Assembly (NCBI RefSeq): GCF_900101435.1
Contig: NZ_FMZH01000004.1
Coordinates: forward strand, 374,615-438,614
DNA from: Pedobacter soli
GTDB taxonomy: Bacteria > Bacteroidota > Bacteroidia > Sphingobacteriales > Sphingobacteriaceae
Reading direction: 5' to 3'
Length of the DNA: 64,000 nt
Part shown: one piece after another, positions 8,571-17,337 of the stretch
Layout: each line of letters starts with the position of its first letter
Numbering within the stretch: the first letter of the stretch is position 1
Translations under genes and position numbers: made by a program
Notes under the pieces: generated by a model
Database searches by the model: none
Seen by the model: the letters and a program-made list of their open reading frames with translations, nothing else
What the model was told of the DNA's origin: nothing

Positions 8571-8729
8571 ATGGGAAATTTATTGTATTTAGTCGCAGTA
8601 GTATTGGTAATACTTTGGGTCATCGGATTTATATTTCACGGCTTCGGCGATGTTGGCGGTATAATCCACGTTTTATTGGTTATCGCAGTGATTGCCATTC
8701 TGCTTAAAATTATTGGCAGGGCAGCATAA
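8571..8729 (+). CDS. lmo0937-type small membrane protein
   Basis: A 52-residue hydrophobic protein: MGNLLYLVAVVLVILWVIGF, then a short glycine-rich turn (HGFGDVGG), a second membrane helix (IIHVLLVIAVIAILLKII) and the tail GRAA. The two-helix hairpin with 'ILW..G' and 'GG.IH.LLVIA' is typical of lmo0937-family proteins, which are often stress-linked, but no function is established here. It is followed by a strong bidirectional terminator. The ATG comes directly after an AT-rich spacer. Confidence 0.85.
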   Translation: MGNLLYLVAVVLVILWVIGFIFHGFGDVGGIIHVLLVIAVIAILLKIIGRAA

Positions 8730-8785
8730 AATATATCAATCCGTTATTCACTTCTTTTAAGTACGCCTTAAAACAGTTGGATAAT

Positions 8786-8818
8786 AAAAAAGGAGTTTCG
8801 ATTTTGAAACTCCTTTTT
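8786..8818. terminator. bidirectional terminator
   Basis: AAAAAGGAGTTTC and GAAACTCCTTTTT form a perfect stem with an A tract on one side and a T tract on the other. It lies between the convergent lmo0937-type gene (+) and ispD (-). Confidence 0.9.
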
Positions 8819-8825
8819 CAATAAA

Positions 8826-9491
8826 TTAATGCTTAAGCAGCAACTCAGCCAGCTCAAGATCAATCGGGTAGGTGATTTTAAGATTACTGCGTTCGCCTTC
8901 AATAATATTAATGTTGTAACCTATTGATTCGACTACGCTGGCATCATCCGTAAAATGATTGTCGAATTCCTGGTTATAAGCTTCTTTAAGCACATTAATA
9001 CTAAAAGTTTGAGGTGTTTGCACCAGGTAGATTTCATCACGTTTTAAAGCCGATGTTTTTCCATTTTTAAACTGGCGCACGCTATCACTCGATTGTACAG
9101 CTGCAATAACATTACCCTGCAGGGCAGCCGCCTGATAACAACTATCGATAAGCTTTTTCGAAACCAGTGGGCGTACGGCATCATGAATGGCAACAAGACT
9201 ATCCTCTTCTATGCTATAAACCGCATTTTTAACTGAATGGAAGCGCTCCGTACCGCCATCAATAACCTGATGAGGAACACGGAAATTAAATTCATCGCAC
9301 AGCCGTTGCCAATAAGCTTGTTGTTCTTTATTTAAAACCAGTAAAATTTTGGGTTGAGATTCGCTTTGTGCAAAAGCTTTTATGGTATGCATTAAAACCG
9401 GGAGGTTTTTGAGTAGTAGAAATTGTTTTGGGGTTTCTGTTTGCATCCGATTGCCAGAACCGCCTGCTACAATTATAGCGTAGTATTTCAT
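8826..9491 (-). CDS. ispD: 2-C-methyl-D-erythritol 4-phosphate cytidylyltransferase
   Basis: A 221-residue enzyme of the MEP isoprenoid pathway that joins CTP and MEP. The N-terminal motif IIVAGGSGNRMQTETPKQFL (CTP-binding, residues 7-26) and the central VAIHDAVRPLVS are diagnostic, and the C-terminal IEGERSNLKITYPIDLELA agrees. Its product feeds IPP and DMAPP, which the idi and crtB genes at 25-26 kb would use. It is separated from queA by a palindromic spacer (9493-9548) and ends at a shared terminator. Confidence 0.95.
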   Translation of the reverse strand: MKYYAIIVAGGSGNRMQTETPKQFLLLKNLPVLMHTIKAFAQSESQPKILLVLNKEQQAYWQRLCDEFNFRVPHQVIDGGTERFHSVKNAVYSIEEDSLVAIHDAVRPLVSKKLIDSCYQAAALQGNVIAAVQSSDSVRQFKNGKTSALKRDEIYLVQTPQTFSINVLKEAYNQEFDNHFTDDASVVESIGYNINIIEGERSNLKITYPIDLELAELLLKH

Positions 9492-9492
9492 A

Positions 9493-9548
9493 GTTGTGCG
9501 TTTAGGGTTTGGCGTTTAGCGCTAAATCGCCAAACGCCAACCGCAAAA
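9493..9548. repeat. palindromic GTTTGGCG-type spacer
   Basis: Words GTTTAGGGTTTGGCGTTTAG on the left are answered by TCGCCAAACGCCAACCGC on the right, with GCGC at the centre, giving an imperfect hairpin that fills the whole ispD-queA gap. It is the same style as 3915-3985. Confidence 0.7.
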
Positions 9549-9549
9549 C

Positions 9550-10599
9550 TTATATAATTAGCATGGCATCGCCGTAGCTATAAAATTTATATTTTTCTTT
9601 AACTGCAACCTCGTAGGCATTCATTACGTTTTCGTAACCACCAAATGCACTTACCATCATCAATAAAGTAGATTCAGGGGTGTGGAAGTTGGTAATCATG
9701 GAGTTTGCAATGCTGAAATCGTATGGAGGGAAGATAAACTTACTGGTCCAGTCGTTAGCTGCTTTTAAGGTTCTGTTGGCAGAAACGGCCGATTCGATAG
9801 CACGCATTGAAGTGGTACCTACCGCACAGATTCTTTTTTTGTTTTCTAAAGCCCTGTTTACAATGTTCGCATCTTTTTGCTCGATAATAAACTGCTCAGA
9901 ATCCATTTTGTGTTTGGTTAAATCTTCAACCTCAACCGTTCTGAAAGTTCCTAAACCCACATGTAAAGTTACTTCAGCAAAATCAACACCTTTAAGCTCA
10001 AGGCGTTTCATTAGCTCGCGGCTAAAGTGTAAACCTGCAGTAGGAGCAGCAACAGCACCTTCGTGTTTAGCAAAAATGGTTTGGTAACGCTCTTTATCTT
10101 CAGCCGTAGCTTTACGTTTAATGTATTTAGGAAGTGGTGTTTCGCCTAAAATTTCAACGTTTTTTCTAAACTCTTCGTCGCTACCTTCAAATAAGAAACG
10201 GATGGTACGTCCACGTGAGGTCGTGTTATCTACCACTTCAGCCACTAACAAATCGTCGTCGCCAAAGTATAATTTATTACCTACACGGATTTTACGGGCC
10301 GGATCAACCAAAACATCCCATAAACGCAACTCTTTATTTAATTCACGTAATAAGAAAACTTCAATAGTAGCACCTGTTTTCTCTTTGTTGCCGTATAAAC
10401 GGGCAGGGAAAACTTTAGTGTTGTTTAATATCATAACGTCTTTGTCGTCGAAATAACCTAAAACGTCTTTGAAAATTTTATGTTCAATTTTACCGCTGTC
10501 TTTGTGTAAAACCATTAGGCGAGCTTCGTCGCGTTCTTCAGCCGGATTATTGGCTACCAATGATTCAGGTAAGTTAAATTTGAATTGTGATAATTTCAT
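9550..10599 (-). CDS. queA: tRNA preQ1(34) S-adenosylmethionine ribosyltransferase-isomerase
   Basis: QueA transfers and isomerises the ribosyl moiety of SAM onto preQ1 at tRNA position 34, giving epoxyqueuosine. About 349 residues from the chosen ATG at 10599 ([16 protein letters not shown]), the universal QueA start. The open frame continues to 10668 but lacks family similarity and would cross the promoter box at 10622-10629. Motifs include [20 protein letters not shown], the PTAGLHFS segment, and [12 protein letters not shown] near the centre. queG, for the next step, is at 43.6 kb. Confidence 0.95.
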   Translation of the reverse strand: MKLSQFKFNLPESLVANNPAEERDEARLMVLHKDSGKIEHKIFKDVLGYFDDKDVMILNNTKVFPARLYGNKEKTGATIEVFLLRELNKELRLWDVLVDPARKIRVGNKLYFGDDDLLVAEVVDNTTSRGRTIRFLFEGSDEEFRKNVEILGETPLPKYIKRKATAEDKERYQTIFAKHEGAVAAPTAGLHFSRELMKRLELKGVDFAEVTLHVGLGTFRTVEVEDLTKHKMDSEQFIIEQKDANIVNRALENKKRICAVGTTSMRAIESAVSANRTLKAANDWTSKFIFPPYDFSIANSMITNFHTPESTLLMMVSAFGGYENVMNAYEVAVKEKYKFYSYGDAMLII

Positions 10600-10621
10600 T
10601 CCTGATGAATTTTTTGAGGTG

Positions 10622-10629
10622 CAAAAATA
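10622..10629 (-). promoter_or_regulatory. -7 promoter box of queA
   Basis: On the minus strand TATTTTTG (CAAAAATA on plus) lies 22 nt upstream of the queA ATG and supports that start over the longer frame. Confidence 0.5.
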
Positions 10630-10744
10630 CGAATTTAATTTTTCTTTTCGGTATTTTATCAACCGCATTTGATTATATTATGTTTTACTTCATTTTAAGT
10701 TAAATTATACAGCCTGTAAATACGCGCTAGCCACAAAAATTAAT

Positions 10745-10752
10745 TAGTTTTG
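10745..10752 (+). promoter_or_regulatory. candidate -7 box of the permease gene
   Basis: TAGTTTTG fits TAnnTTTG 47 nt upstream of the permease ATG. No clear -33 motif was seen. Confidence 0.35.
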
Positions 10753-10799
10753 AAGATATGCTGTAACCTTTTAACAGGCTTTGCATCTAACCACTAATT

Positions 10800-12044
10800 A
10801 TGATAATCTTTAGGCTAATAGGCGAGAGTTTCCGTTTTGCATTTGATGCGTTGCGCCAGAATAAATTGCGTACCATGTTATCGCTTTTGGCTATAACCAT
10901 TGGTATTTTTACCATTATTGCGGTGTTTTCTGCTGTAGATACCTTCCGCGGTAAACTGCAGTCGAGCGTTGATAAACTGGGTTCGAATACCATTTATGTA
11001 CAAAAATGGCCCTGGATATTTGGTGATGGCTACCCCTGGTGGAAGTACATGAACCGCCCTCAGCCTTCTATACGCGATTTTGAAACGCTGCGCGAAAGGA
11101 TTGAAAATGCACAAGGTGTAACCTTCGAAATATCGACCAACGACCGTACCATTAAATACCGGAGCAGTTCGGTTGAAGGAATTTCGGTTTGGGCCGCTTC
11201 CCACGATTTTAATAAAACCTGGAATTTTGAGCTGCAAGATGGCCGTTACTTTACCGAAAACGAAAGTAAAAACGGTTCGCCGGTTTGTATTTTAGGTTCT
11301 GATATTGCCGACGGTCTTTTTAGCGGTGATAAAGCGGTAGGGAAGCAGGTACAGATTTTAGGCAGAAGGCTCACTGTTGTAGGTGTTTTCAAGAAAGAAG
11401 GTGAAGATATGCTGGGTACATCGCTCGATAAGAATGTAAATATCCCTATAAATTTTGCCAAAGGTGTGCTTGATATCCAGAGCGAACGCTACGGACCGCA
11501 AATTACTGTTCGCGGTAACGATAACGTAAGTTTAGAAGAGGTAGAGAGCGAACTGAGAGGTTTAATGCGCTCAATTCACCGCATCAGACCAGGCCAGGAA
11601 GAAGATTTTGCCTTAAATAAAACTACCATCTTATCTAACCAGTTAGATTCGATGTTTAAGATGGTTAATATTGCCGGATGGGTAATTGGAGGCTTCTCTA
11701 TTCTGGTGGGTGGCTTTAGTATTGCCAATATCATGTTTGTTTCGGTTAAGGAGCGTACCAATATTATCGGTATCCAAAAATCACTAGGCGCTAAAAATTA
11801 TTTCATTTTACTACAATTTATATTTGAATCGATTTCACTTTGTATTCTGGGCGGATTACTGGGGCTGTTGCTGGTGTACCTGTTTGCACTGGGCATTGGT
11901 GCTGCTACCGATTTCCATATTATATTGGGCTTAAATAATATTGCTTTAGGTATTGGAATTTCGATCATTATTGGTACAATTTCGGGATTCTGGCCAGCTT
12001 ACTCTGCTTCGCGATTAGATCCGGTAGAGGCGATCAGGAGCTAG
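10800..12044 (+). CDS. ABC transporter permease, MacB/FtsX type
   Basis: A 414-residue inner-membrane protein with the MacB topology: one N-terminal helix (about residues 21-44, within MLSLLAITIGIFTIIAVFSA), a large periplasmic domain (about 45-285), and three C-terminal helices of the FtsX domain (about 290-405). The ending FWPAYSASRLDPVEAIRS is the classic FtsX/MacB C-terminus, and 'VSVKERTNIIGIQKSLGAK' is the coupling segment. Partner ATPase is probably the gene at 6439-7197, though not adjacent. The substrate is unknown. A convergent terminator follows at 12351. Confidence 0.9.
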   Translation: MIIFRLIGESFRFAFDALRQNKLRTMLSLLAITIGIFTIIAVFSAVDTFRGKLQSSVDKLGSNTIYVQKWPWIFGDGYPWWKYMNRPQPSIRDFETLRERIENAQGVTFEISTNDRTIKYRSSSVEGISVWAASHDFNKTWNFELQDGRYFTENESKNGSPVCILGSDIADGLFSGDKAVGKQVQILGRRLTVVGVFKKEGEDMLGTSLDKNVNIPINFAKGVLDIQSERYGPQITVRGNDNVSLEEVESELRGLMRSIHRIRPGQEEDFALNKTTILSNQLDSMFKMVNIAGWVIGGFSILVGGFSIANIMFVSVKERTNIIGIQKSLGAKNYFILLQFIFESISLCILGGLLGLLLVYLFALGIGAATDFHIILGLNNIALGIGISIIIGTISGFWPAYSASRLDPVEAIRS

Positions 12045-12349
12045 TTCAGTTGGCAGTTATCAATTTACAGTTGGTAGTTTGCAGTTTGATGGGGCATTAG
12101 GATGTAGTTACCCTGGTTAAATAAACCTTATAGAAGTGGAAAGCCCGGAGTGAGGTACGAGCGAGGACTTGAAACGGAAAGAAGGACTGATGCAGCCATG
12201 AAATACTGACTTTCATTTTCAAAGTATAAAATATAGCTAAGTTATAGGGATCACTTTTTGTGGTCGGTGTGACACCAACCACAAAATAAATATGCCTGGA
12301 GACAGATCTCTCCACTCCATTACATTTCGGTCGAGATGACGAAAAGATA
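12045..12349. repeat. gene-free spacer with palindromic dispersed-repeat segments
   Basis: No convincing gene. The left part has AGTTGGCAGTTATC / CAGTTGGTAGTTTGCAG words. A perfect-looking hairpin lies at 12257-12285 (arms TTTGTGGTCGGTGT and ACACCAACCACAAA, one mismatch). At 12303-12341 is a segment beginning AGATCTCTCC and ending TCGAGATGACG that closely matches 46724-46760. This suggests a composite of dispersed repeats. Confidence 0.6.
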
Positions 12350-12350
12350 A

Positions 12351-12384
12351 AACCCCTCGTTAAAACTGAATTAACGAGGGGTTT
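12351..12384. terminator. bidirectional terminator
   Basis: AACCCCTCGTTAA pairs with TTAACGAGGGGTT, flanked by an A-rich left side and TTTATTATT on the right. It lies between the convergent permease (+) and aminotransferase (-). Confidence 0.85.
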
Positions 12385-12394
12385 ATTATTATAT

Positions 12395-12452
12395 AGTTAA
12401 CTGAAAATTGCTAACTGTTAACTGAAAATTGCTAACTGTTAACTGAAAATTG
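12395..12452. repeat. 21-bp tandem repeat, 2.8 copies
   Basis: A partial unit at 12395-12410 and two full identical units of 21 bp (12411-12431 and 12432-12452) contain CTAACTGTTAACTGAAAATT. GTTAAC is itself a palindrome. It ends 8 bp from the aminotransferase stop codon. Confidence 0.9.
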
Positions 12453-12460
12453 TCAAGTGA

Positions 12461-13657
12461 TTAAGCTAATTTGCCTAAAGCTTCCTTAATTCTTCTTAAT
12501 GCTTCAACTAAACTCTCGTCTGATGCAGCATAAGATAAGCGGATGTAGTTGTTGTTACCGAATGAATCGCCACCTACGGTTGCTACGTGACCTACGTTTA
12601 ATAAATATAAAGCTAAATCAGCCGAATCTTTGATTACGTTGCCATCAGCATCTTTTTTACCGAAGAATGAGCTGATTTCTGGGAAGAAGTAGAAAGCACC
12701 ATCAGGAAGGTTGGTTTTTACACCCGGAATTTCGTTCAACAAGTTGTACACCAATTCTCTTCTGCGTAAAAAAGCTTCTTTCATTACCAAAACACTTTCT
12801 AAACCTTGCTCGTAAGCCACGATACCTGCACGTTGTGCAATAGAGCAGGTACCTGAAGTAGTCTGGCCCTGTAATTTATCGTTAGCTGCAGCAATTTCTT
12901 TGTTAGCGGCAATGTAACCTAGTCTCCAACCAGTCATGGCGAAAGCTTTAGAAAAACCGTTTACAATAATTACGCGGTCTTTAATGCTGTCGAACTGGGC
13001 AATTGATTCGTGTTTATCTACAAAGTTGATGTGTTCGTAAATCTCATCAGAAAGGATGTAAATATTAGGGTGTTTTTCGAAAACCGCTACTAAAGCTGCC
13101 AGTTCTTCTTTGCTGTAAACCGAACCTGTAGGGTTACATGGCGAAGAGAACATAAATAATTTACTTTTTGGGGTAATGGCTGCCTCTAACTGTGCAGGGG
13201 TAATTTTGAAATTGCTTTCAATGTCGGTATCGATAAAAACAGACTTTCCTTCGGCAAGTGTAACCATTTCTGAGTAAGAAACCCAGTAAGGAGTTGGAAT
13301 AATTACCTCATCATCAGGATCAATTAAGGTTAAAATTACGTTTGATAACGATTGTTTGGCACCTGTTGAAACCACGATTTGAGAAATATCGTAATCTAAA
13401 TTGTTTTCTGTTTTAAGTTTATTTACGATCGCCTGGCGCAGGTCAGGATATCCCGGTACCGGCGAGTAGCGTGTATAATTTTCGTCTAATGCTTTTTTAG
13501 CCGCATTTTTTACATGGTCTGGCGTATTAAAATCGGGTTCACCAACACTTAAACTGATTACATTAATGCCCTTTGACGCTAGTTCGCGGCCAAGTTTGGT
13601 CATTTTAAGGGTTGCAGATTCTGACAGGCTGTTGATTCTTTTCGATAAGGTGCTCAT
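12461..13657 (-). CDS. pyridoxal-phosphate-dependent aspartate-type aminotransferase
   Basis: A 398-residue class I/II aminotransferase of the aspartate/prephenate type. Features include SVGEPDFNTPDHV (residues 37-49), NPTGSVYSKEE, the PLP-binding D in YILSDEIYEH, and the Schiff-base lysine in NGFSKAFAMTGWRLGY (K about 240). A single such enzyme often serves aspartate and aromatic amino-acid metabolism in Bacteroidota. It is divergent from the CDF transporter gene, with a 112-bp gap and TATATTTG (minus strand, 13676-13683) as its likely -7 box, 19 nt from the ATG. Confidence 0.93.
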   Translation of the reverse strand: MSTLSKRINSLSESATLKMTKLGRELASKGINVISLSVGEPDFNTPDHVKNAAKKALDENYTRYSPVPGYPDLRQAIVNKLKTENNLDYDISQIVVSTGAKQSLSNVILTLIDPDDEVIIPTPYWVSYSEMVTLAEGKSVFIDTDIESNFKITPAQLEAAITPKSKLFMFSSPCNPTGSVYSKEELAALVAVFEKHPNIYILSDEIYEHINFVDKHESIAQFDSIKDRVIIVNGFSKAFAMTGWRLGYIAANKEIAAANDKLQGQTTSGTCSIAQRAGIVAYEQGLESVLVMKEAFLRRRELVYNLLNEIPGVKTNLPDGAFYFFPEISSFFGKKDADGNVIKDSADLALYLLNVGHVATVGGDSFGNNNYIRLSYAASDESLVEALRRIKEALGKLA

Positions 13658-13747
13658 GGTTAATTACTTTGAGCGCAAATATATAAACCAAATATTATTC
13701 TGCACTAAAAAACCGATATTTTTCTCATTTAATTTATGCGATAAGCG

Positions 13748-13755
13748 TATTTTTG
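13748..13755 (+). promoter_or_regulatory. -7 promoter box of the CDF transporter operon
   Basis: TATTTTTG fits TAnnTTTG and ends 14 nt upstream of the GTG start at 13770, supporting that start over the longer open frame that overlaps the aminotransferase. Confidence 0.5.
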
Positions 13756-13769
13756 TACAAAAAAGCACT

Positions 13770-14756
13770 GTGTCGGTAAAGAAAAGAGCAATCATACTGT
13801 CGTTGGTAGTAAGCATTTTATTAATGCTGGCCAAGTTTACGGCTTATTTTATTACAGGTTCTAACTCCATTTTAACTGATGCAGCAGAGAGTATTGTAAA
13901 CGTAATTGCCGGAAGCTTTGCTTTTTACAGCATTTACCTCAGTACCCAGCCACGCGATGAAAACCATCCTTACGGACATGGGAAAGTAGAGTTTTTCTCA
14001 GCTTTTGTAGAGGGGATATTGATTCTGATCGCCGGAGTGATCATTATTTTCAAATCATCATACAACCTCATTTATCCCCATGCAGTAGGGCAATTGCTTG
14101 AAGGAACGCTGATTATCGGGATTACAGGGCTGATTAACATGATAGTGGGCTTGTACCTGATTAATGTAGGGAAAGATCAGCATTCGATTACCTTACAGGC
14201 TGATGGAAAACATTTGCTAACCGATACTTATACCAGTGTGGCCATTGTGGTCGGGCTGATCCTGATCCAGCTGACAAATATTATTTGGCTGGATAGTTTA
14301 CTTTCTGTGCTGGTAGGCTTTTATATCGTTTATTCGGGTTATAAACTTACCCGGGGTTCGGTGGGTGGTTTAATGGATGAAAGCGATTTTACCCTGGTAG
14401 AAGAGGTGGTAGAAGTATTGCAGAAAAACCGACATAACCCATGGATTGATGTACACAATCTGCGTACACAACAATATGGCCCGGAGTTTCATATTGATTG
14501 CCACGTAACTTTACCTTATTATTTCGATTTAAATAAAGTACATCGCGAAATTTCACAGATAGATGAACTCATTAATTCGAATGGGGTACGCAAGGCGGAG
14601 TTGTTTATTCATGCCGATCCTTGTTTGCCCGAGTGTTGTCATTATTGCCACATGAGCGAATGCCCTGTACGATCGGAGGCATTTAGAAAAGAAATTGTGT
14701 GGACACCAGAAATTGTAATCAAAAATAAAAAGCATTTCGAAAATGAGCTACTTTAA
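13770..14756 (+). CDS. cation diffusion facilitator metal transporter with Cys-rich tail
   Basis: About 328 residues from the GTG at 13770. An upstream open frame reaches 13566 but overlaps aminotransferase coding sequence and carries no family sequence. Six membrane helices are visible. Metal sites of the CDF family appear as LTDAAES in TM2 and HLLTD in TM5, followed by a cytosolic C-terminal domain. The C-terminus has C-x3-CC-x2-C-x4-C with histidines (PCLPECCHYCHMSEC), a probable soft-metal site. Exports divalent cations such as Zn, Fe or Mn by proton exchange. The exact metal is unknown. It overlaps the NUDIX gene by 14 nt. Confidence 0.88.
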   Translation: MSVKKRAIILSLVVSILLMLAKFTAYFITGSNSILTDAAESIVNVIAGSFAFYSIYLSTQPRDENHPYGHGKVEFFSAFVEGILILIAGVIIIFKSSYNLIYPHAVGQLLEGTLIIGITGLINMIVGLYLINVGKDQHSITLQADGKHLLTDTYTSVAIVVGLILIQLTNIIWLDSLLSVLVGFYIVYSGYKLTRGSVGGLMDESDFTLVEEVVEVLQKNRHNPWIDVHNLRTQQYGPEFHIDCHVTLPYYFDLNKVHREISQIDELINSNGVRKAELFIHADPCLPECCHYCHMSECPVRSEAFRKEIVWTPEIVIKNKKHFENELL

Positions 14757-15195
14757 TGTTCGTGTATACGGACTCTTAATTAACCAGAATAACGAAGTTT
14801 TGGTAAGTGATGAAGAAGAATACGGTTTCCGTTTTAGTAAATTTCCTGGTGGCGGTTTAGAATTAGGCGAAGGTCTTATTGATGGATTGAAGCGCGAATT
14901 TGTGGAAGAATGTGAAGCTGAAATTGATGTTTTATCGCATTTTTACACCACCGATTTTTACGAAAAATCATCCTTTAACGATAGTCAGGTAATCAGCGTG
15001 TATTATCTGGTTAAAGAAAAAGCACCTCTGAAACTGGCTTTTAAAGATAAAATTTACGATTTCGATGGTGAGGGCGAGATTTTGCAAGCTTTCAGGTGGG
15101 TTAAAGTTGAGGATCTGGCTATCGATGAAATCACTTTTAAAACCGATAAAACCGTAGCGCAGCTTTTAAAAGATCATTATTCAGTTAAATTGTAA
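14743..15195 (+). CDS. NUDIX hydrolase
   Basis: A 150-residue NUDIX pyrophosphohydrolase. The Nudix box is G-G-L-E-L-G-E-G followed by LKREFVEECEAEID (residues about 37-60), which fits GX5EX7REUXEEXGU with small deviations. Substrate cannot be told. It overlaps the 3' end of the CDF gene by 14 nt and is followed after 6 nt by bioA, so the three probably form one operon. Confidence 0.9.
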   Translation: MSYFNVRVYGLLINQNNEVLVSDEEEYGFRFSKFPGGGLELGEGLIDGLKREFVEECEAEIDVLSHFYTTDFYEKSSFNDSQVISVYYLVKEKAPLKLAFKDKIYDFDGEGEILQAFRWVKVEDLAIDEITFKTDKTVAQLLKDHYSVKL

Positions 15196-15201
15196 ATTTT
15201 T

Positions 15202-16503
15202 ATGTCTGATACTTCCAAACTTCAAACTCCAAACTCCAAACTTAACTTAGCTGAGCGCGATAAAAAAGTAATCTGGCATCCCTATACGCAAATGAAAAAT
15301 GCTTTGCCGCATATTCCAATTGTGCGGGGCGAGGGCGTTTATGTTTTCGACGAAAATGGTAAAAAGTATATCGATGCTGTTTCTTCATGGTGGGTAAATA
15401 TCCATGGCCATGCACATCCTTATATTGCCCAAAAGGTTGCTGAACAACTGAATATGCTCGAGCACGTTATTTTTGCGGGTTTTACCCACGAGCCGGCTGT
15501 TTTACTGGCAGAAAGATTGTTACCCATCTTACCGGGTAAACAGGATAAGGTTTTTTATACCGATAATGGATCGACAGCGGTAGAAGTGGCGCTGAAAATG
15601 TGCCTGCAGTACTGGGATAATAAAGGAAAACCTAAAACACGCATCCTGGCCTTCAAAAATGCTTACCATGGCGATACTTTTGGAGCCATGTCTGTTAGTG
15701 GGCGCAGTATTTTTACCGATGCCTTTAACAGTTTGCTTTTCGATGTAGATTTTATCGACCTCCCAAACAAAGACAATATCTCTGATCTCACATCTTATAT
15801 TTCAAATTTAACAGATACTGCGTGTTTTATCTTCGAACCACTTATTTTAGGCTCAGGTGGTATGTTGATGTATGAAGCCAAATATCTTGACGAACTGATA
15901 GTAGCCTGCCGAAAAGCCGGCATTTTAATTATTGCCGATGAGGTAATGACAGGTTTTGGCCGGACAGGAACTTATTTTGCCTGCGAGAAATTAAGCAATA
16001 AACCTGACATTATTTGTTTAAGTAAAGGTTTAACTGGAGGCACTATGCCTTTGGGAGTCACTACATGTACCGACGAAATATTTGAAGCCTTTTTAAGCGA
16101 AGATAAACTGAAGACGCTTTATCACGGACATTCATTTACAGCAAACCCGATTGCCTGTGTGGCTTCGCTGGCTAGTTTAGATATCTTATTACAGGAAGAA
16201 ACCCTAGCCAACATTAAAAGGGTAGAAGCTAAGCACGCCGTGTTTTTACAGGAAATAAAGGCACATGCTAAGGTTAAAGCGGTTAGACAAACGGGGACTA
16301 TTATTGCTATTGAGTGGGAAACCGGTAACGAAACTTCTTATTTAAGTAACCTGCGCAACTTATTGTATGCTTACTTTTTAGATAAAGGCATTATATTGAG
16401 GCCTTTGGGCAATATCATTTATATTTTGCCGCCTTATGTGATAAGCAATGCCGATCTGGATTATATTTATGGGGCTATAAAACAAGCTTTAGAAGAGATT
16501 TAA
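15202..16503 (+). CDS. bioA: adenosylmethionine-8-amino-7-oxononanoate aminotransferase
   Basis: A 433-residue PLP enzyme of biotin synthesis that converts KAPA to DAPA with SAM as amino donor. Family features are IWHPYTQMK (residues 23-31), SSWWVNIHGHAHP, YHGDTFGAMSVSG, the PLP Asp in IIADEVMTGFGRTG, and the Schiff-base Lys in LSKGLTGGTMPLG. The first 16 or so residues (SDTSKLQTPNSKLNLAE) are encoded by a CAAACTTCAAACTCC-like repeat, so the real enzyme seems to start near residue 17-20 with a repeat-derived leader. Other bio genes are not in the window. A hairpin follows the stop. Confidence 0.93.
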   Translation: MSDTSKLQTPNSKLNLAERDKKVIWHPYTQMKNALPHIPIVRGEGVYVFDENGKKYIDAVSSWWVNIHGHAHPYIAQKVAEQLNMLEHVIFAGFTHEPAVLLAERLLPILPGKQDKVFYTDNGSTAVEVALKMCLQYWDNKGKPKTRILAFKNAYHGDTFGAMSVSGRSIFTDAFNSLLFDVDFIDLPNKDNISDLTSYISNLTDTACFIFEPLILGSGGMLMYEAKYLDELIVACRKAGILIIADEVMTGFGRTGTYFACEKLSNKPDIICLSKGLTGGTMPLGVTTCTDEIFEAFLSEDKLKTLYHGHSFTANPIACVASLASLDILLQEETLANIKRVEAKHAVFLQEIKAHAKVKAVRQTGTIIAIEWETGNETSYLSNLRNLLYAYFLDKGIILRPLGNIIYILPPYVISNADLDYIYGAIKQALEEI

Positions 16504-16508
16504 TTAGA

Positions 16509-16535
16509 TACCGGGCGCGTTATTCGTGCCCGGTA
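16509..16535. terminator. stem-loop after bioA
   Basis: TACCGGGC (16509-16516) pairs with GCCCGGTA (16528-16535). It sits in the 45-bp gap between convergent bioA and the SRPBCC gene. There is no long T tract, so termination is likely but not certain. Confidence 0.6.
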
Positions 16536-16548
16536 AATTAGCAATTTG

Positions 16549-16983
16549 TTAAGCAGCCGGCTCAAGGTAATTTTTAAGCGCATCGTTAACAAAATAGTTC
16601 CAGCCTCCATTGAAACTTGTTTTAGCAAAATCAGATCCGTTATTGGCAAAGCTTTCTAAACCTGTATGTGTTAGTTTTAATAGGGTTTTATCGCCTTGCT
16701 CAAATAACTCCCAGCTTACTACAGAGTTTCCAGGGTAACCGTCGTACCGCCAGGTATAGGCCAGTTTTTTACCCTCAACAATCTCGGTTATTTCCCATAA
16801 ATGCAGGTATTGAGGACCGTCATCCGGCCCGCCGGTAAATTCGAATTTAAAGCCAACTTCTGGTTTAAAATCGGCCAACTGAAAATACCATTGCTTAATT
16901 TCATTATTATCGGTTAATGCTTTCCATACTTTTCCGATAGGGGCATTGTACACCCGTTCTACAATAACTGGTTCGTTTTCCAT
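16549..16983 (-). CDS. SRPBCC (AHSA1-type) domain protein
   Basis: A 144-residue START/SRPBCC fold protein of the AHSA1 type, with 'VERVYNAPIGKVWKALTDNNEIKQWYF' at the start and C-terminal 'GWNYFVNDALKNYLE'. Such proteins bind hydrophobic ligands and are often encoded beside an ArsR-like repressor, as here (gap 24 nt). The pair is presumably one operon under the double-operator promoter at 17338-17384. No enzymatic residues can be named. Confidence 0.88.
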   Translation of the reverse strand: MENEPVIVERVYNAPIGKVWKALTDNNEIKQWYFQLADFKPEVGFKFEFTGGPDDGPQYLHLWEITEIVEGKKLAYTWRYDGYPGNSVVSWELFEQGDKTLLKLTHTGLESFANNGSDFAKTSFNGGWNYFVNDALKNYLEPAA

Positions 16984-17007
16984 CTTTATTTTGGTTTTAG
17001 TATAAAT

Positions 17008-17331
17008 TTATTGTTGTTCTGTTTGCTGATCTTTGGAAAGGTGAAGGGCTAAGGCATCTAATTTTCCTGTCCAGAAAGAACGGTATTGCTCTATCCATTG
17101 TGCCACTTCTGCCAGTTTTTGAAACTGGATATAGCAATACCTGTCGCGACCTTGTTGTTTCATTTCAACTAAACCGCATTCTGTTAAAATTTTAATGTGT
17201 TGTGAAATAGCGGGCCTGCTCATCTCAAAGTTTTCGGCAATGGCATTCAGGTTTAAAGTTTTATGCGCAATGAGGCCAATAATTTCGCGGCGGGTAGGGT
17301 CGGCAATGGCCTGAAATACGTCTCTTCTCAT
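17008..17331 (-). CDS. ArsR-family transcriptional regulator
   Basis: A 107-residue winged-helix repressor of the ArsR/SmtB fold, SdpR-like. The recognition helix is in EMSRPAISQHIKILTECGLV (about residues 37-56), and the wing is 'KQQGRDRYCYIQF'. The CVC metal box of metal-sensing ArsR proteins is absent, so it probably does not sense metals. It is followed by the SRPBCC gene, the usual partner. Two palindromic operators lie right upstream, one filling the promoter spacer, which indicates autoregulation. Confidence 0.9.
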   Translation of the reverse strand: MRRDVFQAIADPTRREIIGLIAHKTLNLNAIAENFEMSRPAISQHIKILTECGLVEMKQQGRDRYCYIQFQKLAEVAQWIEQYRSFWTGKLDALALHLSKDQQTEQQ

Positions 17332-17337
17332 AATTAT

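Noticed and set aside
12097..12315. A 72-residue minus-strand frame
   Set aside because: It crosses a perfect hairpin and a dispersed-repeat segment, so it is probably a repeat-derived open frame.
13566..13769. Upstream extension of the CDF transporter frame
   Set aside because: It overlaps the aminotransferase 5' end and promoter region and has no CDF family sequence.
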